Assembly (NCBI GenBank): GCA_944989445.1
Contig: CALYLW010000544.1
Coordinates: forward strand, 1-64,000
Reading direction: 5' to 3'
DNA: 64,000 bases
DNA from: Ampullaceana balthica
Taxonomy: Eukaryota; Mollusca; Gastropoda; Lymnaeidae
In this document: positions 12,488 to 25,052 of the stretch, one piece after another
Position numbering within the stretch: position 1 is the stretch's first letter
How the letters are laid out: every line of letters begins with the position of its first letter
Translations under genes and position numbers: made by a program
Notes under the pieces: model-generated
Told to the model about the DNA's origin: nothing
What the model saw: only the letters and a program-made list of their open reading frames with translations
The model's database searches: none

Positions 12488-12964
12488 CAATAAACACGGT
12501 TGATACCTGTAGAAAACAAATGCTTTACTCCATGTTAGAAATTTGAAAAAAAAATCAGTAGAATGTTGGTTTAAATATATAATTGATTTTTAAAATTACA
12601 GCATACATTGAAATATTGTGGAATGAAGCATGGGCACAAACTGTAGTAATTTAATTTTTTTTTAAATTTAATGATGTATTAGGTATAGCTATCGAATAGC
12701 CACCGTCCCCATTTTCAGTATTTTGAAAGTGCTTTCAAAAATATTTGGAACATTATTTAATCATTTGGTCACTTTCACATTTTTGGTATAAAAGCCACTC
12801 ATAGAGCCTAGGTTCTTTGTCCCTGTCTGCCATTTACGCATACACAGTTACATCAGTTTGTTACAGCAAATTGCGAAAAAGTTTCTCAGCCTAAAATCGC
12901 TAACTCACAACTGTTAATATCTTTAATGATAAAATATAGTTTTTTTTTCCAAATTAAAAAAAAA
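12488..12964. other. unassigned AT-rich stretch
   Basis: No gene or repeat boundary is recognised. Confidence 0.35.
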
Positions 12965-13590
12965 TTATGTGAACTGACTGCGATTACTAGACGAATAAGG
13001 GGATTTTGTCTTCAGATAACGAACCTCTAAAAAATCATCATAATCGCAAATGCACAAAGCATTATGAGAAAAATAAAAATCCATTCAATAGTTTATTTAA
13101 AAAAATGAAAAACAAAATCAGACTAATTGTTGTAAGAACTCTGGGTAAACAATCTGTACTTGGAAATCCAAAAGCTTTTCTTCAAATATTTTAAGGCAAC
13201 ATTGGTTTTGAATGACGTGTCAAAAGAACTCATTGTTTAATTAATTTAAAACTACCTTAGATTTAAACCAACTTTTAAATGCTTTGAAAACGCCTCTACC
13301 CAATGCGAAATGCAGCATGTTAAAAATCTCTCTGAGTGCCTTATGAAGGTACATTTCTTAAATCCTTCGATGGTAAGCAAAGGAAATAAATGTATCAAAA
13401 TAACGCAAGTAATATATGATGATTTCGATACTCTCAAAGCCAGGTGCTTAGAGAAGAATCCATGACGTCAATTTACCATTTTTGAGATTAAGCCACTAGC
13501 ATTTCGTAAACAAACATCCACCATCTTGCATTAATTTTTTTTAAAATTCGCTTAACTTTCACCCTAAATAAAAAATAAAATAATTAATAT
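12965..13590. repeat. old dispersed repeat, copy 1
   Basis: This aligns by eye with 63360-63950 in the same orientation. Shared landmarks in order are GGTAAACAATCTGT, ACCAACTTT...ATGC, CGAAAACG, TCAATACTCTCAAA-like, GACGTCA, AGCATTT(C/T)GTAAACAAA and GCCATCTTG-like. It is diverged and non-coding; the 62-codon frame at 13006 is not convincing. Confidence 0.6.
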
Positions 13591-14377
13591 ACTTTACTAT
13601 AATAAAGATTTCGTAAGTACAACCTTAAACCTTCCTATGCCACGGATTACGAGCCTATCTACATTCATATTATTTAGTTCTAAGTAACCGTCTCATGAGT
13701 CATCCCATTTACTAATACTGTTTGTAGATATACATTATATTAGATTTTCTTCACACAAATTAAGTATCACTTTTTTTAACAATTTAAGAATCTAACACGG
13801 GAAAGATATCGACCATTTATATACCTAATTTCTAGTAACTTTAATTGTAACTTCCTCTTTGATACTTTTATTTACGTTGGCCGTTGCCATCAATGGTTAA
13901 TTTTAAAAATAAAAATTAATTGACGCACTCATTTAGCATTCTATAAGTGAGCATATTAGCATTAATATGAAAAATAGATTTTAAAAAAGAAATGAGAAGT
14001 TGTTTCTATATGGTTTAAAAATAAGTTTTCAATTTTACGTAACTATGGAATGTTTTGTTTTTTTCCTTTTTTTAAACTGAAACTTTTTGAAACTGATTCT
14101 TCTTATTTTTACTTGTTCTTTTAGTTTTAATAGTCTACGTTTGCCCATCTTTATTCTTTTGGTTTCTCTTTCGGATTTTTTTTCTCCACTCAATTAGATA
14201 TCCATGTTATAATAGACAATATGTAATGTAAAGGTATTTTAAATAATTATGTTTAGCTAATTGTGCTTTTGGAGAATTGGCTTAATCACATATTTTGTTT
14301 GTGTTTCTTGTATTTTATTTGAATGCTTTTTCGCAGTCCAATACAGTATTATGACATATTCATCTTAACGCAGAATG
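13591..14377. other. unassigned AT-rich stretch
   Basis: T-rich with many homopolymers; nothing recognised. Confidence 0.4.
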
Positions 14378-14487
14378 AGCACAACCAGTGGCGTAACAAC
14401 GGGTTGGCATAGGGGCAGTTGCCAAGGGCGCCAGCTCAAAAGGGCACCACTAACTCTCAAATTTTTACATTTGTATTTAAATAAATA

Positions 14488-15152
14488 CAATCGGACCTCT
14501 CTAAGTCGAGCTCAAAAGGTCCCGAAAAAAATATCGACTTACGGAGTTTTTGAGTAAGGGAAAATAGCGTAATAGGCGCCAATTAATCAAGGACAATGTA
14601 GATATTGAGGGGTGGGGGGAACAGCCATACCGGCTAGTAGGCGTGAGAGGAAAGAGAGACGGTGTATATGTTTCATATGGAAGGAAGCCAACTTGATTTG
14701 ACATACCTACACAAGCCTGTGAGAAAAGACACCTTCTCTCCCCTCCCCCACTTTACCCCCTCCACAGTGGTATGGGGGGAGTAAGATTTTTCTTTTTTTT
14801 AAAATAGTCACAGCATGCAGCGAAGGGACGCGAATTAGTTACCACTCCTTTCTTTGTGTCCTTCTCATTTTTTGTACTTGCAAGGGTCGCTTAATCCCTC
14901 GTGGAATGCACTAAAAAAAGAACGTACGTTCATTTACGTGGCTCTACGGAACACGTCTTCTGAAATTATACTCCAGAATAATAACCCAAAAGCCTTGGAA
15001 AATTCGACTAAGACAGGTTTAAAGCCAAAAATTTTGGGGTTAAGGAGATCTAAAAATACATTAGTATTATGGAATTTGGCCGGGACCTAACAATTAATTC
15101 GATATAGGGAGGCTTTCGACTTAGGGGAGTTCGACTTAGCAACGTCCGACTG
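14488..15152. mobile_element. pogo/Tigger-like MITE
   Basis: Ends CAATCGGACCTCTCTAAGTC and, at the right, GACTTAGCAACGTCCGACTG form inverted repeats flanked by TA on both sides (14486-14487, 15153-15154), the Tc1/mariner/pogo duplication. It contains no transposase. An internal block (about 14655-14760) is the inverse of 15350-15450, so the region can fold back. Confidence 0.75.
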
Positions 15153-15464
15153 TATTTCACTTTTATCATCGATAACAAAAAAGTGAATAATTAATTATAT
15201 TTAAATATATTTCATTTAAATCCATTATACTATTTTTTATTATGTTTGTGGCCTTTGCGGGCTTCTTATAATAAATATGTCAATATGATTTTACAGTCTT
15301 TCTTTTAAAAAGAAAAATCTTACTATCCCCATCCCACTGTCGAAGGAGAAAGGTGTGGGAGGGGAGGGAAGGTGTCTCCTCTCACGGGCTTGTGTCGGTA
15401 TGTCGAAGCAATTTGGATCCTTTCATATGAAACATCAGACACGCCTCTCTTTCCTGTCCCCGAA

Positions 15465-15705
15465 TATCGAACGAGCTCTGAAAGCATTTTTTACAATGCC
15501 AACTACTGTAGCCACTGCTGAAAGGAGTTTCAGCAAACTAAAATTTATAAAAAAAATTACTTGAGATCGACTTCAGGTGAACAACGCACATCATCTCTAG
15601 CTATTCTTTCCATCGAAAGTGAACTTACCTGTCAAATAAACTTCGATGAAATAATGACTAATTTTGCAATAAAGCAAGAAAAGTTAAGCTTTGAACCTTT
15701 GATAT
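15465..15705 (+). pseudogene. hAT transposase C-terminus fragment
   Basis: ERALKAFFTMPTTVATAERS, FSKLKFIK, then after a stop and frameshift SLAILSIESELTCQINFDEI and NFAIKQEK: the dimerisation region of a ZMYM1-like hAT transposase. The catalytic part is absent. Confidence 0.8.
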
Positions 15706-16140
15706 AGGACATAGGAGTGGATCGGTGGAGTGTTACTTAAATTTACGTTTATTGTGAGTTTCTAGCGTTATGTATGAGATAATGAGTATGACACATTGAC
15801 ACTATTTTTTAAAAATTTATAATACATGATACTTCAAGTTTTGCTGTAGTTTTTATTGACGCAACAATATCCCGTTTTATCCACCAATTTATTTGGTATT
15901 ATTTAGTAAATAATAAACTGCAAATTAGTATTGTTCCTGTCTTATGCATTTTTATATTAACATTGTATAACTGTCAATAATCAGACTACCTAATTATTGT
16001 CATAAATAAAATAAGAGAAATTCAATTATTTTTTCCAACAAATGAAAAAATCGCAAAGCTGAAACTTGTCAATTTATCAAGGGCGCCAAAAATAAATTAG
16101 CCAAGGGCGCCAAAAACCTAGTTACGCCTCTGAGCACAAC

Positions 16141-16442
16141 TATAAATATGATATTAATGTTATAATAGTATATGTAATTTTAAACTTAGTTATCAAAATT
16201 CAGAAATAGATTATGCGTCGCGAAGGTAACAAAATAATAATAATTTTTTGTTAAATAAAAGTTCATGCTATTATTTTAATCTTAACAGATTATCGCTAGA
16301 AAAATTACATATTTATACGTAAATATAATCTCCAACTTGACAAAAAGAAACTATGCAAAACAACTCAAATTATTAAAAAAAAATTATTTATACGTAATTT
16401 GTGTTATTTTCCAGAAAGAAAAATATTTTTTCCAAACTCGAC
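16141..16442. other. unassigned AT-rich stretch
   Basis: Nothing recognised. TTATTTTCCAG near 16402-16412 looks like a splice acceptor, only 30 bases before the candidate exon. Confidence 0.3.
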
Positions 16443-16497
16443 ATGCGAGAGCTAAAGTTGATTTTTGCTGTATTCGCCATTTTTCAAGGCCTATCAC
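16443..16497 (+). CDS. candidate first exon: signal peptide plus splice donor
   Basis: ATG at 16443 opens MRELKLIFAVFAIFQGLS: a charged start, a hydrophobic core of about 11 residues and small residues after, as in a secretory signal peptide. It is followed at 16498 by a consensus donor GTAAGT. The exon ends in phase 1. One phase-compatible continuation is 16866-17089. No protein family is recognised. The evidence is only compositional and a 55-bp exon can arise by chance. Confidence 0.35.
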
Positions 16498-16865
16498 GTA
16501 AGTAACTTATATCTTGCATGGTGCCCCAGAACTTAGAGTACTTAATGTAAACAAGCCCTATTGGACTTGGGCACTTAACCTTATTTACCTCTCTCCCGGA
16601 CTAGTCCCTAGTTGACGGAAAGTAGGACAAATGCATTTGTTAGCGCACATCAGAGTTAAGTTGAAAGAGATTAGTTCATTCGTATTTAAGTGTCAAGTGA
16701 AATAGTAGAATTTGTACATGCATTATGGGTCAAAAATATAGCGTGCCCCGTAAAAATACAGAAACTCCATGAGCAAATGTAGAAACTGTATACGGACACG
16801 GAACTATGGCGTGACTAGTAAGTACATGGTTAACAATAGCAATTATTGTATTAATCCTCTGAAAG

Positions 16866-17089
16866 GAATACAGAACTTGGAAATCACTTTGGACGAGTTT
16901 GTAGATGGACGCTGTATTGCTGGAAAAGTCAAACAATGCCGAACCGCATCTAATAAGCTTAACATCTCAGGAAAGATTATTCTTGGAGAAGGGGAGGTCA
17001 TGCCGCAATTTATTTTGTATCAATTCAAGTGTCCACAAAGAAATGATTGTGAGAGTTACCGTGGACTTGGTGACCACATATGGCAAAGT
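16866..17089 (+). CDS. candidate second exon, Cys-containing, unrecognised
   Basis: An open frame running from 16754 to 17116 contains an internal acceptor (CTCTGAAAG at 16865) in the right phase to follow the donor at 16498, and a donor-like GTAAGA at 17090. The segment has about five cysteines, including GRCIAGKVKQC and KCPQRNDC, and no hydrophobic stretch, consistent with a small secreted domain. A third good donor (GTAAGT at 17501) follows a 120-bp open segment with a strong pyrimidine tract and CAG at 17378, but its phase does not match. It could equally be chance. Confidence 0.25.
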
Positions 17090-17116
17090 GTAAGACAATT
17101 TTCCTTGTTAACATAA

Positions 17117-18095
17117 TAATAATAATAAAAATAATATAAAAAAGCAATGTATACCTATTCAAATTTTTATAAATTTATAAATAAAAATTTAGGAATGAAG
17201 TTCGACAAGGTCAACTAATTACACGCTAGTGATTTCCCTTAAAACCCTTTTCCATCTAAAAAAAAGTACATTAAAAGTTCTTAAAATCTTAGATTAAGCA
17301 TTCAGATTAAATCACACATGTGGGGGTGAATGACCTGTCTGTCATCTCTAATCTGTCTTGCACTCACACGCCTGGCAGAGTCAGTCTTGAGAACAAACTT
17401 ATTCTTAAATATGTGACCCTCGCACCACAAGGGATGAGTGTGTTGTACTCAAGTCTTTTTGAAACTTTGCCATACCCACTACCCTTTTTGGCTTTACAAC
17501 GTAAGTACTATTCTCCTCCTTATTTTCCTGTTTGTTGGACTCCTCTTCATAAGACCGCCGCTAAGTTTTTATTTTATTTTACTTCAGATTTTTGTTTCGC
17601 TAACGAAGGGTTATTGCCAACACTTTCGTTGTTTTGTGGGTCCTGTCAGGCCTACGAATACCCTGTATATTTTTAAATGTGTATGTATCAATACTATTAT
17701 AGAGACAAATAATTTCAATAACAAATAATGTTTCTAGTAAAACATGTTTTTGTCTGCATTGAATTCCAACAATTTGGCTAGATTTAACGCTAGATCTCCA
17801 CCGCTGCAAGCTTTTCTTTGATTACTTTGACCTCTAATTTCATCCATGACAAATATTTGGTACAGCTATTTCTTCGTTGCTGATTCATGAAAGATTCTAC
17901 TCAATGTTCTGAACGAAAACAACTAACCGGAAACTTTTCATTAATGAAAGTGATGAGCTTGTTTGCTAGAGGCCAACGAGTTTTGCTTTTGTATTTCCTC
18001 AAAGTTAGATCTGGCTTCTTAGCATATTTTTGACAGTTTCTCAGTATCTTGCAAGGTTATTTAAATAGGTGCATACGCTTTTGTGGTCCCTTGTA
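17117..18095. other. unassigned stretch with isolated splice-like signals
   Basis: Open frames at 17320-17676 and 17438-17728 overlap, are hydrophobic and match no family I know. GTAAGT at 17501 is the only notable signal. Confidence 0.3.
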
Positions 18096-18101
18096 AACAT
18101 T
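18096..18101 (+). repeat. left 6-bp duplication of foldback
   Basis: AACATT, found again at 30500-30505. Confidence 0.65.
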
Positions 18102-18519
18102 AGTAGTTAGGAATGTCAAAAACGGGTATCATTTGGGTGGCGGTGGCGGTGGCGGTGACGTCACCACAGCTGTTGCCCTTACCGGTGGCGACGCGCGCGG
18201 TAATTATGTTAATTAGAGCTGTCATGTTGTTATACAACATGTTAATTATCTTAGACAAGTTCATTAGAGGTGTCATGTTGTTATACAACATGTTCATTAG
18301 AGGTGTCATGATAATTAGTATGTCATGTTAATTATGTTAATTAGGATATCCTATTGTTATATGTTCATTAGAACATCTGTTCTTGTGGTTAAAGGGGGAT
18401 AATCATGTATTTAAGGTTTACTTCCCCTTTTCAATGTATTCAATTATTTCATTTTTAACTTTTTTAATATTTATTTCATTATTGATTGGTCCTTAAAATA
18501 TTTTTATTTAAGTATTGAT

Positions 18520-18780
18520 TGGTTCTCAAAATATTTTTATTTTTAATTGTATTTTATTTGTTGAATGGTAGTATTTTAAGGTTCTCAAGGTATTTTATTA
18601 TTTTTTTTAATTGTATTTTATTTGTTGAATGGCCGTATTTAAAGGTTCTCAAGCTATTTCTCTTTATTTTTTATTGTATTGTTGAATGGTAGTATTTAAA
18701 GGTTCTCAAGCTATTTTACTATTTTTAATTGTATTTTATTTTTCTAATGGTCGTATTTAAGGTTTTAAGTACTGTTTTTA
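18520..18780 (+). repeat. ~60-bp degenerate tandem array in left arm
   Basis: Four or five units of the type ATTGTATTTTATTTGTTGAA, TGGTAGTATTTAAAGG, TTCTCAAGCTATTTT. The mirror array is at about 29820-30080. Confidence 0.75.
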
Positions 18781-19319
18781 TGTGTTTCAGGTTGTTAGGC
18801 GATGTATTTTATTTGGGGTACGCTGCTGGACAGATGTTGTTACAGATGTTGTTGGTGGTGAATTTAATTCAAATAACATAGTGGGGGCAGTCGATGGTAT
18901 AAGTTACAATTAGGAAGGGTTTAGTATATATTATAATTAATTAGACAACTTTAGGAGGGGTGGAAAAAATGGCGATGTTGGCTGTTGATCTGATGTTAGC
19001 ATAGGTGTGGTAGTATAAAGTATGTACTAAAAGTGACGAAGGGGATTTAGAATGCGTGGGTTTAGGTTAAAATCAATAGTACAAACGACGAGAGGGTTTG
19101 GATGGACAGATGTTACCACTGGTTGTATGGCCGTTTTAATAAGTTAGTGGGGGTATGGAATGTGGCCCAGGACAAGTAACGCATAGTTTTAGGTGAAAAT
19201 CAATAAGACAAATGAGGAGAGGGGTATGGACGGGGGCTATTGCAGAGGTCGGTTGTAAATTTAAGGTTGTTTTCTTTGTAAATATAAACAATTTTAGTAG
19301 TTTTATAGGATTTTTTAAA

Positions 19320-21000
19320 CTAAAGCAACAGTTTTCATCTTAGTGTGGGGATCTATGTTATGAAAAGGTCTTTTTTTGTTCATAGCGTTTCTTAATTCTA
19401 GGATTTCCAATAAGTTTATTTGACAGCTTTAGCCATACTTCTTATCTTAGTATCGGGAATATTTTCTAAGTTTAACGGTGTTTCCTTTCTTCCTTGTAAT
19501 AGTTTTTATTGGATTCATAGTTTAAGTCAAGAGGTCTTTTATGTTTCTTTTCTTAACTAGATGTAATCAGCTAGTAGTAGTAATATTTTATAAGGTTAAC
19601 CGACTCACTTTCTTCATGTTTTTTATTCATTAGGGGTGCTTATCTTAATGTCACGGACAGTTTTATAAAGTTCAATGGTCTTTTTGGTTGTATTTTTTCA
19701 TAATTAGATGTGCTTATCTACCATTGACAAAATTTTTAGTATCGGAATATTTTCTAAGTTAACGGTGTTTCCTTTCTTCCTTGTAATAGTTTTTATTGGA
19801 TTCATAGTTTAAGTCAAGAGGTCTTTTATGTTTCTTTTCTTAACTAGATGTAATCTGCTAGTAGTAGTAATATTTTATAAGGTTGACTGAGTCCTTTTCT
19901 TCATGTTTTTATTCATTAGAGGTGCTTATCTTAATGTCATGGACAGTTTTATAAAGTTCAATGGTCTTTTTGGTTGTATTTTTTTCATAATTAGATGTGC
20001 CCATCTACCCTTGACAATATTTTATAAGTTGAAGGGTCTTGTTTTTTGTTGTTTCTTAGTTAGAAGTTCTCCTCTTAGGGAAAGGGACATATATTTTTAA
20101 TTTCAATGGAATCATTTTCTTAGTATTTTTTTCTTGATTAGGGATTCTCAGCTTAAGTCCAAGGACATATTTCTAGGTTCAAGGGTACTTGTACGTTTCG
20201 TGTGGATAGGATGTTAGCCGTTGTTTCTTTTCTTAACTAGAGATTCTCAATATAGTGTCGAGTACGATTCTATAAGTTCAATGGGTCTTTTTGTTATTTA
20301 CAGATTCTAATCTTAAGATCGGGCACAGTTTTCTAAGTTACGTTGTCTTGTTAATGCTATTTTCTTAACTAGAGAGTCTCCTCTTAGGGACAGGGACATA
20401 TTTTTTACTTTCAACAGAATCATTTTCTTAGTGTGTTTTTCTTAATTAGGGATTCTCAGCTTAAGTCCAAGGACATATTTCTAGGTTCAAGGGTACTCGA
20501 GTTTGTTTCTTTTCTTAACTAGAGATTCTCATCTTAGTGTCGGGAATAGTGTTGAAGATCAATGGGTCTTTTTTGTTTTTGTTTTTGATATTTACATATT
20601 CTAATCTTAAGATCGGGCACAGTTTTCTAAGTTATGTTGTCTTTTTTTGTTAATACTATCATCTTAGTGTAGAGCACGATTCTATAAGTTCAATGGTCTT
20701 TTTGTTTTTGTTTATTGTTACTTACGCATTCTCCTCTTAGGGACAGGGATAGATGTCTAATTTCAAGGGAATCATTTTTGTTCATGGTATTTTGTTAACT
20801 AGAGATTCTCATCTTAGTGTAGAGCACGATTCTATAAGTTCAATGGTCTTTACTACTTACTAATTCTCCTCTTAGAGACAGCGACAGATTTCTATTTACA
20901 AGGGAGTCATTTTCTTAGTGTTTTTATTTATTAGAGTTAGCTATCTTAATGACGCGGAAAGTTTTTATAAAGTTCAACAGTGTTTGTTTGTTTTTCTTTC
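19320..21000 (+). repeat. ~60-70-bp degenerate tandem array in left arm
   Basis: More than twenty loosely conserved units built around TTCTTAACTAGAGATTCTC, ATCTTAGTGTCGGG, TTCTATAAGTTCAATGG and TCTTTTTG. The mirror array is at about 27600-29280. This is a typical foldback-arm architecture. Confidence 0.8.
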
Positions 21001-23148
21001 TCCATATACTATCGGTACCAAATTTGGTACTTTTTTAAAAGGTTGCATGGCGTATTTTTGCGATATATTTTTTAGTTTGGTTGAATAATATTATTTAAAC
21101 TTGAAGAAATTTTACTAGTGTCAGGTAGACTTTGATAAACTGATTAAGTTTTGTAATTCAACCATTCAACAGGTGTTGTAAATAATTTTTAACTGAGGGT
21201 TTTTTTATTCGTAAGTGTAGCTTTTGAAAAGTAATTTATTATTCTGTAAATTAATTTTAATTTTTGTAAACAAGTTTTCTGACTATTGCATTTTTTTGTT
21301 TGTTTTGGTCTAGTTTTAAACCGAAATTCAAGTGTAAAATAAGTGATCTCTTGTAAAGATTTGTAAGGAAGGTTATAATTTATGGTTTTGGTTAAATTTT
21401 ACACATTTTATAAATCAGTAATTGTTAACATTGGTAGGTAATTTTTGAGGAAAGGAAAATATGTGAAAACAGGTGATTGTTGTAGCGAAAGTTTAGGAAG
21501 CTATAGTGTATCACTAGAGGTTATTACAAGTGATTGGTAAAGATTTAGAGGTTTATGTTTATACTTGGAACACTAAAGATTTGATGCTGTGGTATCTAGT
21601 TGGTTACGACATGTTGTAAATAGACGTTCGGCGAGTGCGTTATTGATCAGGGAAGGGAAACAGGTGGTTTAAGCCGCATGCGAAAATACGCAGACCGGTG
21701 AAATATAAAATATGTCAACGACTCGGCCAGATTCCTTTATACAGGCTGAAAAGTTTCGCGTTTGCGATAATTAAACATCTGTTGGTCACAACACGGTGTA
21801 GAAATTTATGGAAAGGGCATTGATTTTCTTTTTCATTAGGTTGTGACTTATCGCTGAGTAATATCTTTAAATAACATTATATTAAAAGACAGCTTCCTGA
21901 CTTTTGTTTTAAGAATTATAGTGGCTGCAGTAGTTTGTTCGTTTCATCAAGTCCCTAGGGTTGCTGTTGTTTGCTCAATTTAACATGTATACAACAAACC
22001 GGTACACTAAACCAAAAACTTAGCACCTCGTTCCTCATCTTTAAGGTACATACACGGGACGACTTACAAGCGCATTTTTTGTTTAAGTAATGTAAGCTTT
22101 GAGTTTTAGAGTTATGTTTTATAAAGAGGAACTCATACTGTCACATGACACGATTTTTTACATTAAGGCTCTAAGTTTCTCCCCTTTTAGTCTCGTCTTT
22201 TTAATAGGTGTGATAGAAAGTCCTAGGTAAAGACTAGCTGTATTTAGTTTTATGTTCTGTCCACAATGACCCACTAACTATGAATAGGTTGTTCTTTCTT
22301 TTTGTTGACAAAAATATTATATGTAAGGGTGTACCCCAACCTAGACATTGTTTTCTCTAGGAGATGTTAAGATTTTTTTCTATGTACGTAGAGTTCAGGA
22401 AAGTTAAGGGATTGGGAGTTAACCATTATAACATAGATCGTTGTACTAGGTGCGATGAAAGTGTTTGTCAGGTAAGTAAGATTTAGAAAGTGTTAGGTAC
22501 GGGCGGTAATCACATCATGGATGGTTTTAACAACCTTGGATGAAGTTGCTCTGTTTGAAAAAAACTTTAGAAAATATTTTATGTGCGGGGTGGTAATCCT
22601 TAACATGACCTGTAAGGATGTATGCTAAGATACAGACAAAATCAGTAATGGTGGTAGAAGATAACGGTGTTAGGGGGGGGGATGATAGTTGAGTACATGG
22701 AAGAAGTGATCAGGTTGTCGACAAGAGAGAAGAAATGTATGTCGTTGGAGTAATCGTAACAGACTTGGAATTTGTCGGGCGTGTTTGTAAAAGAGAGTAA
22801 GGGAAACGGTATTGCCACGGTCACGAACTAAGTAGGAAGGGAGAACAAAGATACACCGCTCGAGTAAAAGTAAACTTGTAGAAAGACAAACGGTCGTGAT
22901 AAAGAAAACGATGGTCATGTTTTCCTGTAAGGGAGGGTTATAAATTTTTTTCCTAGAGCCACATTTAACAACATCGTTGTTCCATCTTTCTTCCTTCGTT
23001 TATTTGTGGTTGTAACTTTGTTTAATTTTGTTGATGTCGTAGACTTCAAGAGGTCTTTCTAAGCATTTAGAAATATTCTCTTGTCTTGATAATCATTTTG
23101 TCGACATGTTGAGATTTCATTTTTTCTTCTGAGGGTTTTCTTTTAGTT

Positions 23149-23415
23149 TCAAAAGTAATGATTTTCGAGGAGATGAGACGTAACCGTTTGAATACCAGAC
23201 ATAAGCGCACAATTCAACGAGACATGGTTCGCGCAATTTACATGATTGATTTGAGCTATCGTGTATCCACTATGTCCGATTAGAAGCACATCACAGGAGG
23301 TATGGTGGTCGCAACCTACCCGACTAGAAAAAGTTTTCGTTCGACTAGTGAAACGGATAAACAAGAACGATGATGATGATGCTGATGAACTTGTCATGTT
23401 TCTTAGTTGTAACAC
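23149..23415 (-). other. arm ORF, 88 codons, copy in left arm
   Basis: An open frame with a run of serines and no recognised domain. The same 88-residue translation occurs at 25193-25459 on + in the right arm, so both copies read outward from the spacer. It starts with a non-ATG codon; the first ATG is codon 7. Identity of the copies follows from arm identity and is not evidence of selection. Confidence 0.15.
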
Positions 23416-23555
23416 ATAGGGTCTAACGACGGTTATAAGACATTAACGATAGATGATAATAAGACTGAGGATACACCGCCACTTAGAAAAATTTTGACTT
23501 GACTACCCCTCTGGATCGGTCACTAAGTTGTAGCAAGGGGTTGACTAAAAACAAC

Positions 23556-25052
23556 ACCAACCCCATTTACCTTCTCTTCCACTTTAGATTCAGATATAAC
23601 CTACATCTTTTTCTTTTCATGCGAAACTTAAACTTGAAATTCCGATTTTCCAAAACACTTTAACCAACAAACATGTCCACATTAAACTTCCCTCTGTACC
23701 AAACCTCTTCTCATCTTGTAACTCTACCGACTTATAATTCAAGACATCCCTCCTTACGCTGACACCTAACCCTTCTCATCTATTTTCCCTCCCTGCTATT
23801 AATTCACAACCTCCATCCTCATGTTGTCTCCTAACCCTTCTCGTCTCTGTTAATAATGTACAACATCCCTCCTCACATTGAGTCCTAAAGTTCTCGTGTT
23901 GTTACACGCCCACCCAAAAATTTACAAACGCTTCAGGTTGACTCCTAACACGTCTCGTGTTGTTACACTCAACCTCCTTCCTCGCGTTGACGCCTAATTC
24001 TTGTCGTGTTGTTACACTCAACCTCCATCTTCACGTTGACTCCTAACCCGTCTCGTGTTGTTACACTCAACCACTATCTTCACATTGACTCCTAAACCGT
24101 CTCGTGTTGTTACACTCACAGTTAATAATTTATAACCACCCTCCTGAACTTGACTCCTAGTCTTTCACGACAAATTTGCTGCATACTTTTAACAAACATC
24201 CTTATTCGTATCTACGTATCTCACTCAATCGCTTGATTTCTAAAAAGTTCACTTAGCCCTTAAGTTTTTACTTCATCTGTTTTAAACAGATTGAACTTTC
24301 CAAAGTTAAACATAAACAGTAACCATACCCTTATCTGTTTGCTTCACTCGTTGACTCTAAAACTCACCCTATGTCATTAATTAAAACCCGCCCCGCAGCT
24401 TTCCACTTCCCTAATGCTATTGATTTCCCTCATTCCACTGGCAAGTTAAACAGCTGCGATACCAGCTCACCATCTCCGTTAACTTTCTAAATTTCCTTAC
24501 CTCGCTTTTACCACACATTCCATTTATTTACAATTTCAACCAAAACAATAGGTCATAACTATGCCTCCTTGTAAGACTGATTCCTTACTCGGACATCACC
24601 CAACTACTGTTTTCTCTCTATCTCTCCCAACTACAAAGTGATCCCCTACCTAACCATCACACTTTGTTTTCTTCCTATCTTATATCAGAACACTTGCCTT
24701 ATTCAAACTATCATCACAACCTACTACTGTTTTCTCTCTCTCTCTCTCTCTCTACCTCTCTGCTAGATATTTTATACCTACATCTCACACAAGTTACTTC
24801 CCACCTTACATCACATCCAACTACAACCTCTACTTAGCTTTCACCGTACGACGTACTCCTAAACACCTAACTTTCAAGACACCTTTATTGTTCTATTAAA
24901 ATCAATCCAACAACTCATCTTCAAATAACTTCACCCATCACGGCTTTGACTTCTTTACATCCAACTCATTTGCTCTTTAACTTATCCCTACCCCAGTAAA
25001 ACCAATTCCCTCTAAGAAAATTTATTGTTGACAATATAGCTTTTCCTCCACC
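23556..25052 (+). repeat. foldback spacer with ~50-bp minisatellite
   Basis: This is the only unique part of the element. Its + strand is strongly C/T-rich. From about 23720 to 24170 it holds eight or nine degenerate units of about 50 bp containing TGACTCCTAACCCGTCTCG and TGTTGTTACACTCAACC. No ORF is supported. A short CT tract lies at 24729-24753. Confidence 0.8.

Larger units (their letters stand above)
14386..16132 (+). mobile_element. internally deleted hAT element carrying a pogo-like insert
   Basis: The termini are CAGTGGCGTAACAACGGG and (reverse-complemented) CAGAGGCGTAACTAGG, and the 8-bp TSD AGCACAAC is exact at 14378-14385 and 16133-16140. Only the transposase C-terminus survives (about 15465-15700). 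A pogo-like element lies at 14488-15152. The same composite occurs at 31378-32993. Confidence 0.88.
18102..23555 (+). repeat. foldback left arm
   Basis: Reverse complement of 25053-30499 with few differences. Those seen: GAGCTGTCATG versus GAAGTGTCATG in the first 150 bases, a one-T indel near 19759, and a G9 versus C8 run at about 22673/25928. The + strand of this arm is G/T-rich and the right arm A/C-rich. Confidence 0.9.
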
